Shown: one piece after another, positions 54,097-62,064 of the stretch
Position numbering within the stretch: the first letter of the stretch is position 1
How the letters are laid out: each line of letters starts with the position of its first letter
NCBI RefSeq assembly: GCF_001864935.2
Contig: NZ_CP126267.1
Location: 1,798,001 to 1,862,000 of the forward strand
From: Curtobacterium sp. MCBA15_012
GTDB taxonomy: Bacteria > Actinomycetota > Actinomycetes > Actinomycetales > Microbacteriaceae
Length of the DNA stretch: 64,000 nucleotides
Direction of reading: 5' to 3'
The notes under the pieces: generated by a model
What the model saw: only the letters and a program-made list of their open reading frames with translations
Database searches by the model: none
What the model was told of the DNA's origin: nothing
Program-made: the position numbers and the translations under genes

Positions 54097-55368
54097 CCGG
54101 TCGCCCTCGTCGGTCCCGGCTCCGTCCGAGGCCTCGGCGGCGGCGACCTTGCGGGCCTGCGCGGCGGCCTGGCGGGCGACCTTGCGCAGCTTCTTGTCGC
54201 TCGCGGAGCGCTCCCCCACGGCGCCGGGGGTCCAGGCCTCGACGTCCTCGTCCGAGAACTCCGTCTTGCCTGCGCGACGCTTCAGGTTGGGCAGCACGAC
54301 GCCGTCGGCGAGTCGTCGGGCGGTGACGAGGAAGCCGGTGTGGCCGACCATCCGGTGGTCGGGGCGGACGGCGAGGCCCTCGACGTGCCAGGTGCGCACG
54401 AGGGTCTCGCTCGACTGCGGATCGGTGAAGCGTCCGGTGTCACGGAGCGCCTCGGCCGTGCGGGACAGCTGCGTGACGGTCGCGACGTAGCAGACGACCA
54501 GGCCGCCGGGCACGAGGGCGTCGGCCGCGGCGTCGACGCACTCCCACGGCGCGAGCATGTCGAGCACGACGCGGTCGATGCTCTGCGGCTCGGTGGCCTC
54601 GGGCAGCGCCTCGACGAGGTCGCCGACCGTCACCGACCAGTTGTCCGGGACCGCACCGAGGAACGTGCCGACGTTGCCCTGGGCGATCGCGGCGAACTCG
54701 GCGCGACGCTCGAACGACTGCAGGCGGCCGGTCGGTCCGATCGCGCGGAGCAGGAACAGCGACAGCGCGCCGGACCCCACGCCGGCCTCGACCACGCGAG
54801 CGCCGGGGAACACGTCGGCGAAGGCCACGATCTGGGCGGCGTCCTTCGGGTAGACGATCGCGGCGCCGCGCGGCATCGACATGACGTAGTCGTTGAGCAG
54901 CGGTCGGAGCGCGAGGTACTCGTCCCCGGTGCTCGCGCGGATGACGGAGCCGTCCGGCTGCCCGATGACGTCGTCGTGCCGCAGGACGCCGCGGTGGGTG
55001 TGGTACTCGCCGGCGGTCTCGAGCGACAGGGTCGTGAGCTTGCCCTTCGGCCCGGTCAGCTGCACGCGGTCGCCCGCGCGGAACGGTCCGCGGGGCGGGG
55101 TGTGCGGGGCGCCGCCGGCGGTGTGCGGCAGGTCGGCCGGGACCGGGGCTGCCGGCTGCGCGGCGAACGGCTGCGCGTCGGTCTCCGGCAGCGCGTCGCC
55201 GGTGCCGTCCGTGTCCTCGGTGGTCGGGTGCTGGTCGCTCATGGTGTGCTCGTCCGTCGTCGGGTCGGTGCCGGTGGTGGGCTCGGTGCCCGTGGTGGGC
55301 TCGGTGCCCGTGGCGGGCTCGGTGCCGGTGGTGGTCCGGCCGCCCGGTGTCGGGGCGCCGGTGGTCAT
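54094..55368 (-). CDS. trmI: tRNA (adenine-N1-)-methyltransferase TrmI
   Basis: SAM-dependent enzyme methylating A58 in the tRNA T-loop. The core (about residues 95-365) shows GPFRAGDRVQLTGPKGK, the SAM site VVEAGVGSGALSLFLL and DRVVLDMLAPWE. The product from the ATG at 55368 is 424 residues; the first 90 are disordered, with the hexapeptide TGTEPT repeated four times, and an internal ATG at 55242 could also be used. ATG overlaps the HAD gene stop (ATGA). C-terminal Ala/Lys/Arg-rich tail. Confidence 0.93.
   Translation of the reverse strand: MTTGAPTPGGRTTTGTEPATGTEPTTGTEPTTGTDPTTDEHTMSDQHPTTEDTDGTGDALPETDAQPFAAQPAAPVPADLPHTAGGAPHTPPRGPFRAGDRVQLTGPKGKLTTLSLETAGEYHTHRGVLRHDDVIGQPDGSVIRASTGDEYLALRPLLNDYVMSMPRGAAIVYPKDAAQIVAFADVFPGARVVEAGVGSGALSLFLLRAIGPTGRLQSFERRAEFAAIAQGNVGTFLGAVPDNWSVTVGDLVEALPEATEPQSIDRVVLDMLAPWECVDAAADALVPGGLVVCYVATVTQLSRTAEALRDTGRFTDPQSSETLVRTWHVEGLAVRPDHRMVGHTGFLVTARRLADGVVLPNLKRRAGKTEFSDEDVEAWTPGAVGERSASDKKLRKVARQAAAQARKVAAAEASDGAGTDEGDR
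55265..55334 (-). repeat. in-frame 18-bp tandem repeat in trmI
   Basis: Four near-identical 18-base units starting TCGGTGCC (55265, 55283, 55301, 55319; the last two bases short). On the minus strand they encode the TGTEPT hexapeptides. Length changes would keep frame. Confidence 0.9.
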
Positions 55369-56075
55369 CGGGCGGCCGCCGCGGCGCGCGCGGTGAGCGC
55401 CGGGCCGGTCAGCTCGGCGAGCCGGTCGACGTCGACCCCCTGCAGCGTGGTGAGGTGCACGTCGCCGCCGTCGATCTCGGAGAGCGGCACGATGTGCTCG
55501 ACGGCGACGGTGACCGCACCCGACGCGACGGCCGCGGCGACACCGGTGGCCGAGTCCTCGATCGCGACGCACGCGGTCGGCTCGACGCCGAGCTGCGCGG
55601 CGGCGGCCAGGTAGGCGTCCGGGTAGGGCTTCGGCCGGTCCACGTCGTCCCCGGCCACGACGACCCGGAAGCCGCGGGCACCGAAGGCCTCGGCGGCGAC
55701 GAGGGCCATCTTGCGGCGGGACATCGTCACGAGCGCGGTCGGCACCCCGCGGTCGTGCAGCTCCTCGACGAGCTCGCGTGCGCCGGGACGCCACGGGAGC
55801 TCACCGGCGAGCAGGTGCTCCATCACGTAGTCGGTCATCCACTGGACGATCTCCTCGACCTCCATGTCGACGCCCTTGTCGCGGAGGATCTCACCGGAGC
55901 GCTCGAGGCCGCTGCCGACGAGCGACAGCCCGTCCTCGTGCGTCCACTCGGCGCCGTACCGGGCGGTCAGCTCGACCTGGGACCGCTGCCAGATCGGCTC
56001 GGTGTCGATGATCGTGCCGTCCATGTCCCACAGCACGGCTGCGGGCAGGACTCGGTCGGGGTGCTGGGCGGTCAC
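55365..56075 (-). CDS. HAD superfamily phosphatase (beta-phosphoglucomutase-like)
   Basis: Haloacid dehalogenase-type hydrolase of 236 residues. Motif I DMDGTIIDTEP with Asp17 and Asp19, motif II Thr/Ser in TALVTMS, motif III Lys in DVDRPKPYPDAYL, and motif IV AIEDSATGV. An alpha-helical cap follows motif I (subclass IA). Substrate could be a phosphosugar or other small phosphate ester. GTG start 56075 fits TAGACT 8 bases upstream; the longer frame is rejected. Coupled to trmI by ATGA. Confidence 0.9.
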   Translation of the reverse strand: MTAQHPDRVLPAAVLWDMDGTIIDTEPIWQRSQVELTARYGAEWTHEDGLSLVGSGLERSGEILRDKGVDMEVEEIVQWMTDYVMEHLLAGELPWRPGARELVEELHDRGVPTALVTMSRRKMALVAAEAFGARGFRVVVAGDDVDRPKPYPDAYLAAAAQLGVEPTACVAIEDSATGVAAAVASGAVTVAVEHIVPLSEIDGGDVHLTTLQGVDVDRLAELTGPALTARAAAAAR

Positions 56076-56083
56076 GGGCGACG

Positions 56084-56089
56084 AGTCTA
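56084..56089 (-). promoter_or_regulatory. -10 element of HAD-trmI, leaderless
   Basis: TAGACT on the minus strand, eight bases, GTG at 56075. Confidence 0.4.
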
Positions 56090-56284
56090 GCGGGCGGGGT
56101 TCCGCTGCACGCGGACGCCGGGACGGGCCGACCGGCGTCGGGCCTATCCTTGGGTACCCGTACCGCGTCGGTGTCCGCACCGTCGCGGCACGACCACCGC
56201 GACGGTCCCGGCACCGCCGCAGCACCCGTACCGTGTCCGGCCGCGCGCGTCCCGCGCGTGCCCGCTCCGACCCAGGAGGCCCCC

Positions 56285-57217
56285 GTGCCACAGCACTCCC
56301 CCTTCAGCGACGGACGACTGCTCGTCGTCGCGTTCGAGGGCTGGAACGACGCCGGAGAGGCGGCCAGCGGCCTCGCGCGACGGATCGTCGACGCGATGGG
56401 CCTCGAGGAGCTGCGCGATTTCGACGGCGAGCGGTACGTGGACTACCAGTTCAACCGCCCTGAGGTCGGCACCGCCGAGGACGGTTCCCGCGAGATCACC
56501 TGGCCGCGCATCGTCCTGCACGGCCCGGGCCCGGACGCCGCCGCCAGACGCGTCGTCTCCGCGACCGGCACCGAGATCGACCGCGACGTCTTCGTCCTCG
56601 TCGGCCCCGAGCCCTCGCGCACCTGGCGGAGCTTCTGCGCCGAGGTGGTCGACCTGGTCGACGTGCACGCCATCGACGCCGTCGTCTTCGTCGGCGCGAT
56701 GCTCGCCGACGTCCCGCACACCCGACCGATCTCGGTGTTCGTGTCGAGCGACGACGCCGCGGTCCGGACGGCGCTCGACGTCGACCGCTCGACGTACGAG
56801 GGTCCGACCGGCATCCTCGGCGTGCTCGCCGACGCGGTGCACCGGGCCGGGATCACGACGCTGTCCCTCTGGGCGTCGGTGCCGCACTACGTGCACAACT
56901 CGCCCTCACCGAAGGCCACGCTCTCGCTGCTCGACAAGATCGAGGAGCTCACCGACGTGACCGTCCCGCGCGGCAGCCTGCTCGACGAGGCCACCGAGTG
57001 GGAGGAGGGCATCGACGCCCTCGCCGCCGACGACGAGGACATGGCCAGCTACATCGGCCAGCTCGAGCAGGCGCGCGACACGGTCGACTCCCCCGAGGCC
57101 TCGGGCGACGCGATCGCGCAGGAGTTCGAGCAGTACCTCCGCCGACGCGAGCGCAAGGACGGCAAGGACGGCGGCACGGCGGGTGGCGGGTTCCGTCCGC
57201 CGCAGCCGCCGCAGTAG
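56285..57217 (+). CDS. PAC2 family protein
   Basis: Member of the PAC2 family, related to proteasome-assembly chaperone 2; bacterial role unknown. The 310-residue protein has VVAFEGWNDAGEAAS near the N-terminus, the GPEPSRTWRSFCAEVVDL segment and VPHYVHNSPSPKATLSLL, then an acidic helical region and a Lys/Gly/Pro-rich tail. GTG start with AGGAGG upstream. Only plus-strand protein gene in this part; divergent from the HAD gene. Confidence 0.92.
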   Translation: MPQHSPFSDGRLLVVAFEGWNDAGEAASGLARRIVDAMGLEELRDFDGERYVDYQFNRPEVGTAEDGSREITWPRIVLHGPGPDAAARRVVSATGTEIDRDVFVLVGPEPSRTWRSFCAEVVDLVDVHAIDAVVFVGAMLADVPHTRPISVFVSSDDAAVRTALDVDRSTYEGPTGILGVLADAVHRAGITTLSLWASVPHYVHNSPSPKATLSLLDKIEELTDVTVPRGSLLDEATEWEEGIDALAADDEDMASYIGQLEQARDTVDSPEASGDAIAQEFEQYLRRRERKDGKDGGTAGGGFRPPQPPQ

Positions 57218-57230
57218 ACGCACCCACGTC

Positions 57231-57276
57231 ACGGACGGGAGGCGCGGTGCCGGCTGGCACCGCGCCTCCCGTCCGT
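57231..57276. terminator. bidirectional terminator, most perfect palindrome-family copy
   Basis: Perfect 21-bp stem, left arm starting ACGGACGGGAGGCGCGGTGC, loop GGCT, 13 bases after the PAC2 stop. Also lies beyond the convergent mshC end at 57376. Confidence 0.9.
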
Positions 57277-57375
57277 CGTGGGGTCGCGTCCCGCGTGCGT
57301 CCGGCCGCGCACCCCGGCGCACGGCGTGCGCACCCGCGCACGGGCGGCCCGGTGCGCTGCGCGGCCGTCCCCGGG

Positions 57376-58620
57376 TCAGCCCAGGCGGATGCCGAGGAGC
57401 GCGTCGACGAGGTCGACGAGCTCGGGCGTCACCGCGGTGCCGCCCGCGATCGCGGTGTCCACGGCGGCGACCGCACCCGGCGTGTCCAGGTCGTCGGCCA
57501 CGCGGGCGCGGATCCGCGCCACCACGTCGGCGGCGTCGTCCGCGTGCCCGGCCGGCGCACCACCGGCCCACGCGTCCCAGGTCGCGAGGCGTGCCGTGGC
57601 GCTCGACAGCTCGCCGTCGAACCACTCCCAGTCGTCCGAGTACCGGTGCGACAGGAGCGCGAGGCGGATCGCGCGCGGGTCGGCGCCGTCGTCGAGCAGC
57701 CCGCGCACGGTGACGAGGTTGCCGAGCGACTTCGAGATCTTCTCGCCCTGGTAGGCGATCATCCCGGTGTGCACGAAGGCGTTCGCGAGCGGCTGGTGCG
57801 CGAGTGCGGCCGCGTGTCCGGCGCTCATCTCGTGGTGCGGGAAGACCAGGTCACTGCCACCGCCCTGCACGCTGATCGGCAGGCCGAGGCGGTCGCCGGC
57901 GATGACGCTGCACTCGATGTGCCAACCGGGGCGGCCGGGACCGACGACGGTGTCCCAGCTCGGCTCCCCCTCGCGGGCTGCTCGCCAGAGCAGCGGGTCG
58001 AGCGGATCGCGCTTGCCGGGGCGGTCGGGGTCGCCGCCGCGCTGGGCCGACAGGGTGGCCATGGTCTCGCGGTCGAGCCGGCTCTCGTCGCCGAGGGACC
58101 AGGCCTCGGTCGGACGGTTCACGTCGAAGTACAGGTCGTCACCAGCGGCGTCGGCGGTGGGGACCTCGTAGGCGTAGCCGGTCTCCTGCAGGAACGCGAC
58201 GGCCTCGGCGACGCGGTCGACCTCGTCCGTCACGGCGACGTACTCGTCCGGCGGCAGGACGCGGAGTGCCTCCATGTCGCGGCGGAACAGGTCGATCTGC
58301 GAGGCGGCGAGCTCGCGCCAGTCGACGCCGTCGCGCGCGGCGCGTTCGAGCAGCGGGTCGTCGACGTCGGTCGTGTTCTGGGCGTACTCGACCTCGAGCC
58401 CGGCGTCGCGCCAGGCGCGGCCGAGCGTGTCGAACGCCAGGTAGGTCGCGGCGTGCCCGAGGTGGGTCGCGTCGTACGGCGTGATGCCGCAGACGTACAA
58501 CGCCGCGCGGTCGTCACCGTGCGTCGGGTCCACCGGGTGCCCGGACGCCGTGTCGTGCACGACGGGACGTGGGCCCTCCCCGGGGACGTCGGGGACGGAC
58601 GGGGCCTCCCAGGCCCTCAC
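57376..58620 (-). CDS. mshC: mycothiol ligase (cysteine:GlcN-Ins ligase) MshC
   Basis: Joins cysteine to glucosaminyl-inositol in mycothiol synthesis, the actinobacterial low-molecular-weight thiol. The 414-residue protein is cysteinyl-tRNA synthetase-like: zinc ligand Cys in YVCGITPYD, the HIGH-like THLGHA, WHIECS and FPHHEMS for zinc and nucleotide, and KISKS as the KMSKS motif. It is shorter than CysRS and lacks the anticodon domain. GTG start overlaps the uppP stop (GTGA). Confidence 0.95.
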   Translation of the reverse strand: MRAWEAPSVPDVPGEGPRPVVHDTASGHPVDPTHGDDRAALYVCGITPYDATHLGHAATYLAFDTLGRAWRDAGLEVEYAQNTTDVDDPLLERAARDGVDWRELAASQIDLFRRDMEALRVLPPDEYVAVTDEVDRVAEAVAFLQETGYAYEVPTADAAGDDLYFDVNRPTEAWSLGDESRLDRETMATLSAQRGGDPDRPGKRDPLDPLLWRAAREGEPSWDTVVGPGRPGWHIECSVIAGDRLGLPISVQGGGSDLVFPHHEMSAGHAAALAHQPLANAFVHTGMIAYQGEKISKSLGNLVTVRGLLDDGADPRAIRLALLSHRYSDDWEWFDGELSSATARLATWDAWAGGAPAGHADDAADVVARIRARVADDLDTPGAVAAVDTAIAGGTAVTPELVDLVDALLGIRLG

Positions 58621-59447
58621 GGCTGGACCACTCCGAGCGACAGCAACACGATGAGCACGATACCGAGTGCGATCCGGTAGACCACGAAGGGCATGAAGCT
58701 GCGCTTGCTGATGTAGTTCATGAACGCCGCGATCACGACGAAGCCGACCACGAACGCGACGACCGTGGCGATGAGCGTGTCGGCGAGTCCGAACGGCGCG
58801 CCGGTGTCGCCGAGGCTCGTCGCCGCCTCGTAGAACCCGGAGAGGAAGACCGCGGGGACGGCGAGCAGGAAGGCGAACCGGGCGGCCGCCGGGCGGGTGT
58901 ACCCGAGCGCGAGCCCCATCGACACCGTGGCACCCGAACGCGAGACGCCGGGGACGAGCGCGAGCATCTGCGCGACGCCGATGAGCAGACCGTTGCGGAA
59001 GGTCATCTGCTCGATCGGCTTGACCTTGCGCCCGACCACGTCGAGGACGCCCAGGACCACACCGAACACGATGAGGACCACCGCGACGATCCAGAGCGAG
59101 CGGAAGGTGGTCTCGATCGCGTCCTTGAGCACGAGTCCCGCGACGCCGATCGGGATCGTGCCGAGGATCACCAGCCAGCCGAGCCGGACGTCCGGGTCAC
59201 CCTTCGGCACGTCGCGTCGGAACAGCGAGCGGAACCACCGACCGATGATCCGGGTGATGTCCGTCCAGAAGTAGATGAGCACCGCGGTCTCGGTGCCGAG
59301 CTGCGTGACGGCGGTGAACGCGGCACCGGGGTCCTCCGCGTCGGGCAGGAACAGGCCCACGATGCGCAGGTGCGCGCTCGAGGACACGGGCAGGAACTCG
59401 GTGAGCCCCTGCACGAAGCCGAGGAAGATCGCCTCGAGGATGTGCAT
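58617..59447 (-). CDS. uppP: undecaprenyl-diphosphatase
   Basis: BacA-type membrane enzyme recycling undecaprenyl pyrophosphate for cell-wall synthesis; overproduction is known to give bacitracin resistance. The 276-residue protein has eight or so helices and both active-site motifs, FVQGLTEFLPVSSSAHL near residue 10 and VPGVSRSGATVSMGLALG near residue 165. GAAAGG upstream of the ATG. Coupled to mshC, the usual order in this phylum. Confidence 0.96.
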   Translation of the reverse strand: MHILEAIFLGFVQGLTEFLPVSSSAHLRIVGLFLPDAEDPGAAFTAVTQLGTETAVLIYFWTDITRIIGRWFRSLFRRDVPKGDPDVRLGWLVILGTIPIGVAGLVLKDAIETTFRSLWIVAVVLIVFGVVLGVLDVVGRKVKPIEQMTFRNGLLIGVAQMLALVPGVSRSGATVSMGLALGYTRPAAARFAFLLAVPAVFLSGFYEAATSLGDTGAPFGLADTLIATVVAFVVGFVVIAAFMNYISKRSFMPFVVYRIALGIVLIVLLSLGVVQP

Positions 59448-59508
59448 CGTGCGGGCCTTTCAGGGGTCGGCAGGCAGGACGGTGCCGCGGTGGCGACCCG
59501 GCAATGTA

Positions 59509-60825
59509 TCAGTACGTGGCGAGCAGGTCCCCGAGGACGCGCCGCCCGAAGGCCAGGGCGTCGAGGGGCACGCGCTCGTCGACGCCGTGGAACATCGCCG
59601 GGAAGTCGACGCCCGCGGGCAGCTGCAGCGGCACGAAGCCGTAGCCGGCGATGCCGAGTGTCGACAGCGCCTTGTTGTCGGTCCCGCCCGAGAGCAGGTA
59701 CGGCAGCACGGGTGCGCCCGGGTCGTGCCGCTCGAGCACGTCCCGCACGGCGTCGACGAGCGGCCCGCCGAAGTCCTGCTCGAGGCCGACGTCGCGGAAC
59801 TCGGTGACGACCTCGACGTCGTCGCCGGCGAGCTCCCGCACGCGGGCGAGCACCGTCTCCTCGTCGCCCGGCAGGCAGCGGATGTCGACGAGCGCCTCGG
59901 CACGGTCCGGGATCACGTTGTGCTTGTACCCGGCCGTGAGCACCGTCGGGTTCGAGGTGGTGTGCAGGGCCGCGTGGATGAACCGCGACGCCGAGCCGGT
60001 GGCGAGCGCGACCTCGTCCGGTCCGGTGACGGCCGGGTCGACCCCGAGGAACCGGGCGATTTCGGCCACCATCGCGTCGGTGGTCGCGGACAGCCGGACG
60101 GGCCACTCCTCGCTGCCGATCCGGGCGACCGCCGCAGCGACCTTCGTGACGGCGTTGTCCCGGATCACGTGCGAGCCGTGGGCGGCGGTGCCGGTCGCGA
60201 CGAGCTTGACCCACATGAGGGCCTTCTCGCCGGTCTGCAGCAGGTAGGCGCGCCGGTCGCCGAGGGTGATCGAGTAGCCGCCGACCTCGCTGATGGCCGC
60301 GGTCGCGCCGGCGAAGACCTCGGGGTGGTGCTCGACGACGTGGTGCGAGCCGAGCACGCCGCCGGCCTCCTCGTCGGCGAAGTACGCGATCACGAGGTCG
60401 CGCTCGGGAGCACCCTGCCGGGCGACGACGTCCCCGAGGGCGGTGAGCATCATCGCGTCCATGTTCTTCATGTCGACCGCGCCGCGCCCCCACAGCGAGC
60501 CGTCACGGACCTCGCCGCCGAAGGGGTCGACCGACCAGTTCGCCGGGTCCGCCGGAACGACGTCGAGGTGCCCGTGGACGACGAGTGCCGGCTTCGAGCG
60601 GTCACGGCCCGGGACCCGGGCGACGACGCTCACGCGGTCGGGTTCGGACTCGAACAGCTGCGGCTCGAGCCCGAGGGCGCGCAGTTCGGCCTCGACGTAG
60701 TGGGCCGCCTCGGTCTCGCCGCGGGACTTGCCCCCGCCCCAGTTCGTCGTGTCGATGCGGATGAGGTCACGGGCGATCGCCGCGGTGGCCTCGAGGTCCT
60801 GCTCGGTCGCCCGGGAGTCGCTCAT
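59509..60825 (-). CDS. M20 family metallopeptidase/dipeptidase
   Basis: Zinc-dependent hydrolase of 438 residues. Metal site VVHGHLDVVP, then GRGAVDMKN, catalytic YFADEEAGG, and the late HGVDERVP histidine. A dimerisation domain with TGTAAHGS lies in the middle. Related enzymes are dipeptidases or acyl-amino-acid hydrolases; the substrate is unknown. No signal peptide. Leaderless start, TAGCGT six bases before the ATG. Confidence 0.93.
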   Translation of the reverse strand: MSDSRATEQDLEATAAIARDLIRIDTTNWGGGKSRGETEAAHYVEAELRALGLEPQLFESEPDRVSVVARVPGRDRSKPALVVHGHLDVVPADPANWSVDPFGGEVRDGSLWGRGAVDMKNMDAMMLTALGDVVARQGAPERDLVIAYFADEEAGGVLGSHHVVEHHPEVFAGATAAISEVGGYSITLGDRRAYLLQTGEKALMWVKLVATGTAAHGSHVIRDNAVTKVAAAVARIGSEEWPVRLSATTDAMVAEIARFLGVDPAVTGPDEVALATGSASRFIHAALHTTSNPTVLTAGYKHNVIPDRAEALVDIRCLPGDEETVLARVRELAGDDVEVVTEFRDVGLEQDFGGPLVDAVRDVLERHDPGAPVLPYLLSGGTDNKALSTLGIAGYGFVPLQLPAGVDFPAMFHGVDERVPLDALAFGRRVLGDLLATY

Positions 60826-60831
60826 GCGCCC

Positions 60832-60837
60832 ACGCTA
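60832..60837 (-). promoter_or_regulatory. -10 element of the M20 peptidase gene, leaderless
   Basis: TAGCGT on the minus strand, six bases, ATG at 60825. Confidence 0.5.
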
Positions 60838-60913
60838 CCGGGCGTCGGTCCGGTCCCGGGGCTGTCGTGCACGGGTGTGACGCGGGAGGACGCGCCCGGG
60901 ATGTACAGCCGTG

Positions 60914-60943
60914 TTCATCGGGCGTTCAGAGCCGTGCTAGTGT
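60914..60943 (+). promoter_or_regulatory. possible promoter of tRNA-Leu
   Basis: TTCATC (60914-60919) and TAGTGT (60938-60943) with an 18-base spacer, 66 bases before the tRNA. Weak -35. Confidence 0.3.
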
Positions 60944-61009
60944 CTTCTCTCGGCAGGAACGCCGGGGAAACAGCCCGGTGAGACGGCCTGCACGACAGCA
61001 GTACCACCT

Positions 61010-61095
61010 GTCCGGGTGGCGGAATTGGTAGACGCGCTAGCTTGAGGTGCTAGTGCCCGTATTAGGGCGTAGGGGTTCAAGTCCCCTCTCGGACA
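61010..61095 (+). tRNA. tRNA-Leu(GAG)
   Basis: Complete 86-nt class II tRNA. Acceptor GTCCGGG pairs with CTCGGAC (one G-T); D-arm TGGCGGAATTGGTAGACGC; anticodon stem CTAGC/GCTAG with loop TTGAGGT and anticodon GAG at 61044-61046; long variable arm GCCCGTATTAGGGC; T-arm AGGGGTTCAAGTCCCCT. Discriminator A73. CCA is not encoded, so it needs the CCA-adding enzyme. Confidence 0.97.
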
Positions 61096-61099
61096 CAGC

Positions 61100-61143
61100 A
61101 AGGACGAAGGCCCCGCAGCTCAGGCTGCGGGGCTTTCGTCCTT
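61100..61143 (+). terminator. terminator of tRNA-Leu
   Basis: Twenty-base arms with one G-T pair and loop TCAG, starting 4 bases after the tRNA; ends in CCTT. Confidence 0.9.
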
Positions 61144-61189
61144 CTCGGGGTCGTTCCGGTGGGTGAGGCGGGGCGGGCGTGCTGTTCGT

Positions 61190-61292
61190 GCGACATCTCC
61201 GATGTCGGACGACAGCGGCGTTGACGCCTGTCCCACGACGAGCGGCGCGAGTTCGGCGCGCGCGACATCTCCGACGTCGAACGACAGCGGCG
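61190..61292 (+). repeat. paired 31-bp repeat after tRNA-Leu
   Basis: Copies at 61190-61220 and 61262-61292 with two mismatches, both starting GCGACATCTCCGA and ending ACGACAGCGGCG, 72 bases apart. The first includes palindrome GACATC-TCC-GATGTC. Only two copies, so not a CRISPR array. Confidence 0.85.
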
Positions 61293-61350
61293 ATGTCGCA
61301 TCCGCCGCGCGCTCGCCCTCGCGCGCCGCCCACCGCCCGTGCGCTCGTGC

Positions 61351-62064
61351 TCAGCGACGCCGGAGCCGCCGGACGAGCAGCACCACGCCGCCGAGCGCCG
61401 CGAACCACCCCCAGTTCGCCACCACGGGGTCGAGCAGCCCGTGCCGCCAGTCCCGCCGCGACGACCCGGCACGCGATGCCACCGGGTGGTGGCGCAGCTC
61501 CGCCCGCACGCCGGTCTCGTGCACGACCCGGTCCGGCCGTCCACGCAGGGCGTCCGTGACCCGGTGCGTCGCCACGTCGATCCGGTCACCCAGGACGAGC
61601 AGCATCCAGTGCGCGAGCCGTCCCTCGCTGAACCGCCGGTAGGCGTAGCGCCGCACCACCCCGGCCGGCCCGGACAGCGGCTGTGCGGTGCCGAAGACCG
61701 GCGTGACGTGGGCGTGCTCGATCGAGCGCTCCCGGCCCTCACCGCCGGGCTGCTGGTCGGGCAGGTCCCAGTGCGCGCCCGAGGTGGCCCCGACCTCGCG
61801 GGACAGCTTCGGCACCGAGGGACGGTCCTCCAGGTCGAGGTCGCTCCCCCAGCCCGGGATGCGCTCCCGGAGCTCGGCCGCCGACGGCACCCGTCGGGGC
61901 GGGTCCGCGACGTACGGCGTGTGGTCGAGCGCTCCGGGCGGCACGGCGTCCACCCCGGCACCCGCCCGCCGGGCCGCGACGGCGTCTCCCGGCGCCGCTC
62001 CGCCCGGCACGTCCGCATCGCCGGCACCGCCGGGCACGGCGTCCCCGCCCTCCACGGCGCTCAC
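61351..62064 (-). CDS. protein of unknown function with C-terminal membrane anchor, coupled to an alcohol dehydrogenase
   Basis: Product of 237 residues, no family recognised. The first 45 residues are Gly/Ala/Pro-rich. The body has RIPGWGSDLDLEDRPSVP, HVTPVFGTAQPLSG, RYAYRRFSEGRLAHWMLLVLGDRIDV and basic stretches. The last 25 residues form a single hydrophobic helix (WGWFAALGGVVLLV) ending in RRLRRR, so it is tail-anchored with a basic cytosolic end. GTG start overlaps the dehydrogenase stop (GTGA), arguing for joint function. I recall similar pairs in other genomes but cannot name a domain. Confidence 0.7.
   Translation of the reverse strand: MSAVEGGDAVPGGAGDADVPGGAAPGDAVAARRAGAGVDAVPPGALDHTPYVADPPRRVPSAAELRERIPGWGSDLDLEDRPSVPKLSREVGATSGAHWDLPDQQPGGEGRERSIEHAHVTPVFGTAQPLSGPAGVVRRYAYRRFSEGRLAHWMLLVLGDRIDVATHRVTDALRGRPDRVVHETGVRAELRHHPVASRAGSSRRDWRHGLLDPVVANWGWFAALGGVVLLVRRLRRR

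Noticed and set aside
61190..61292. Possible minimal CRISPR array
   Set aside because: Only two imperfect repeats, no leader, no cas genes, and the repeat has a central palindrome unlike the flanking layout of an array.
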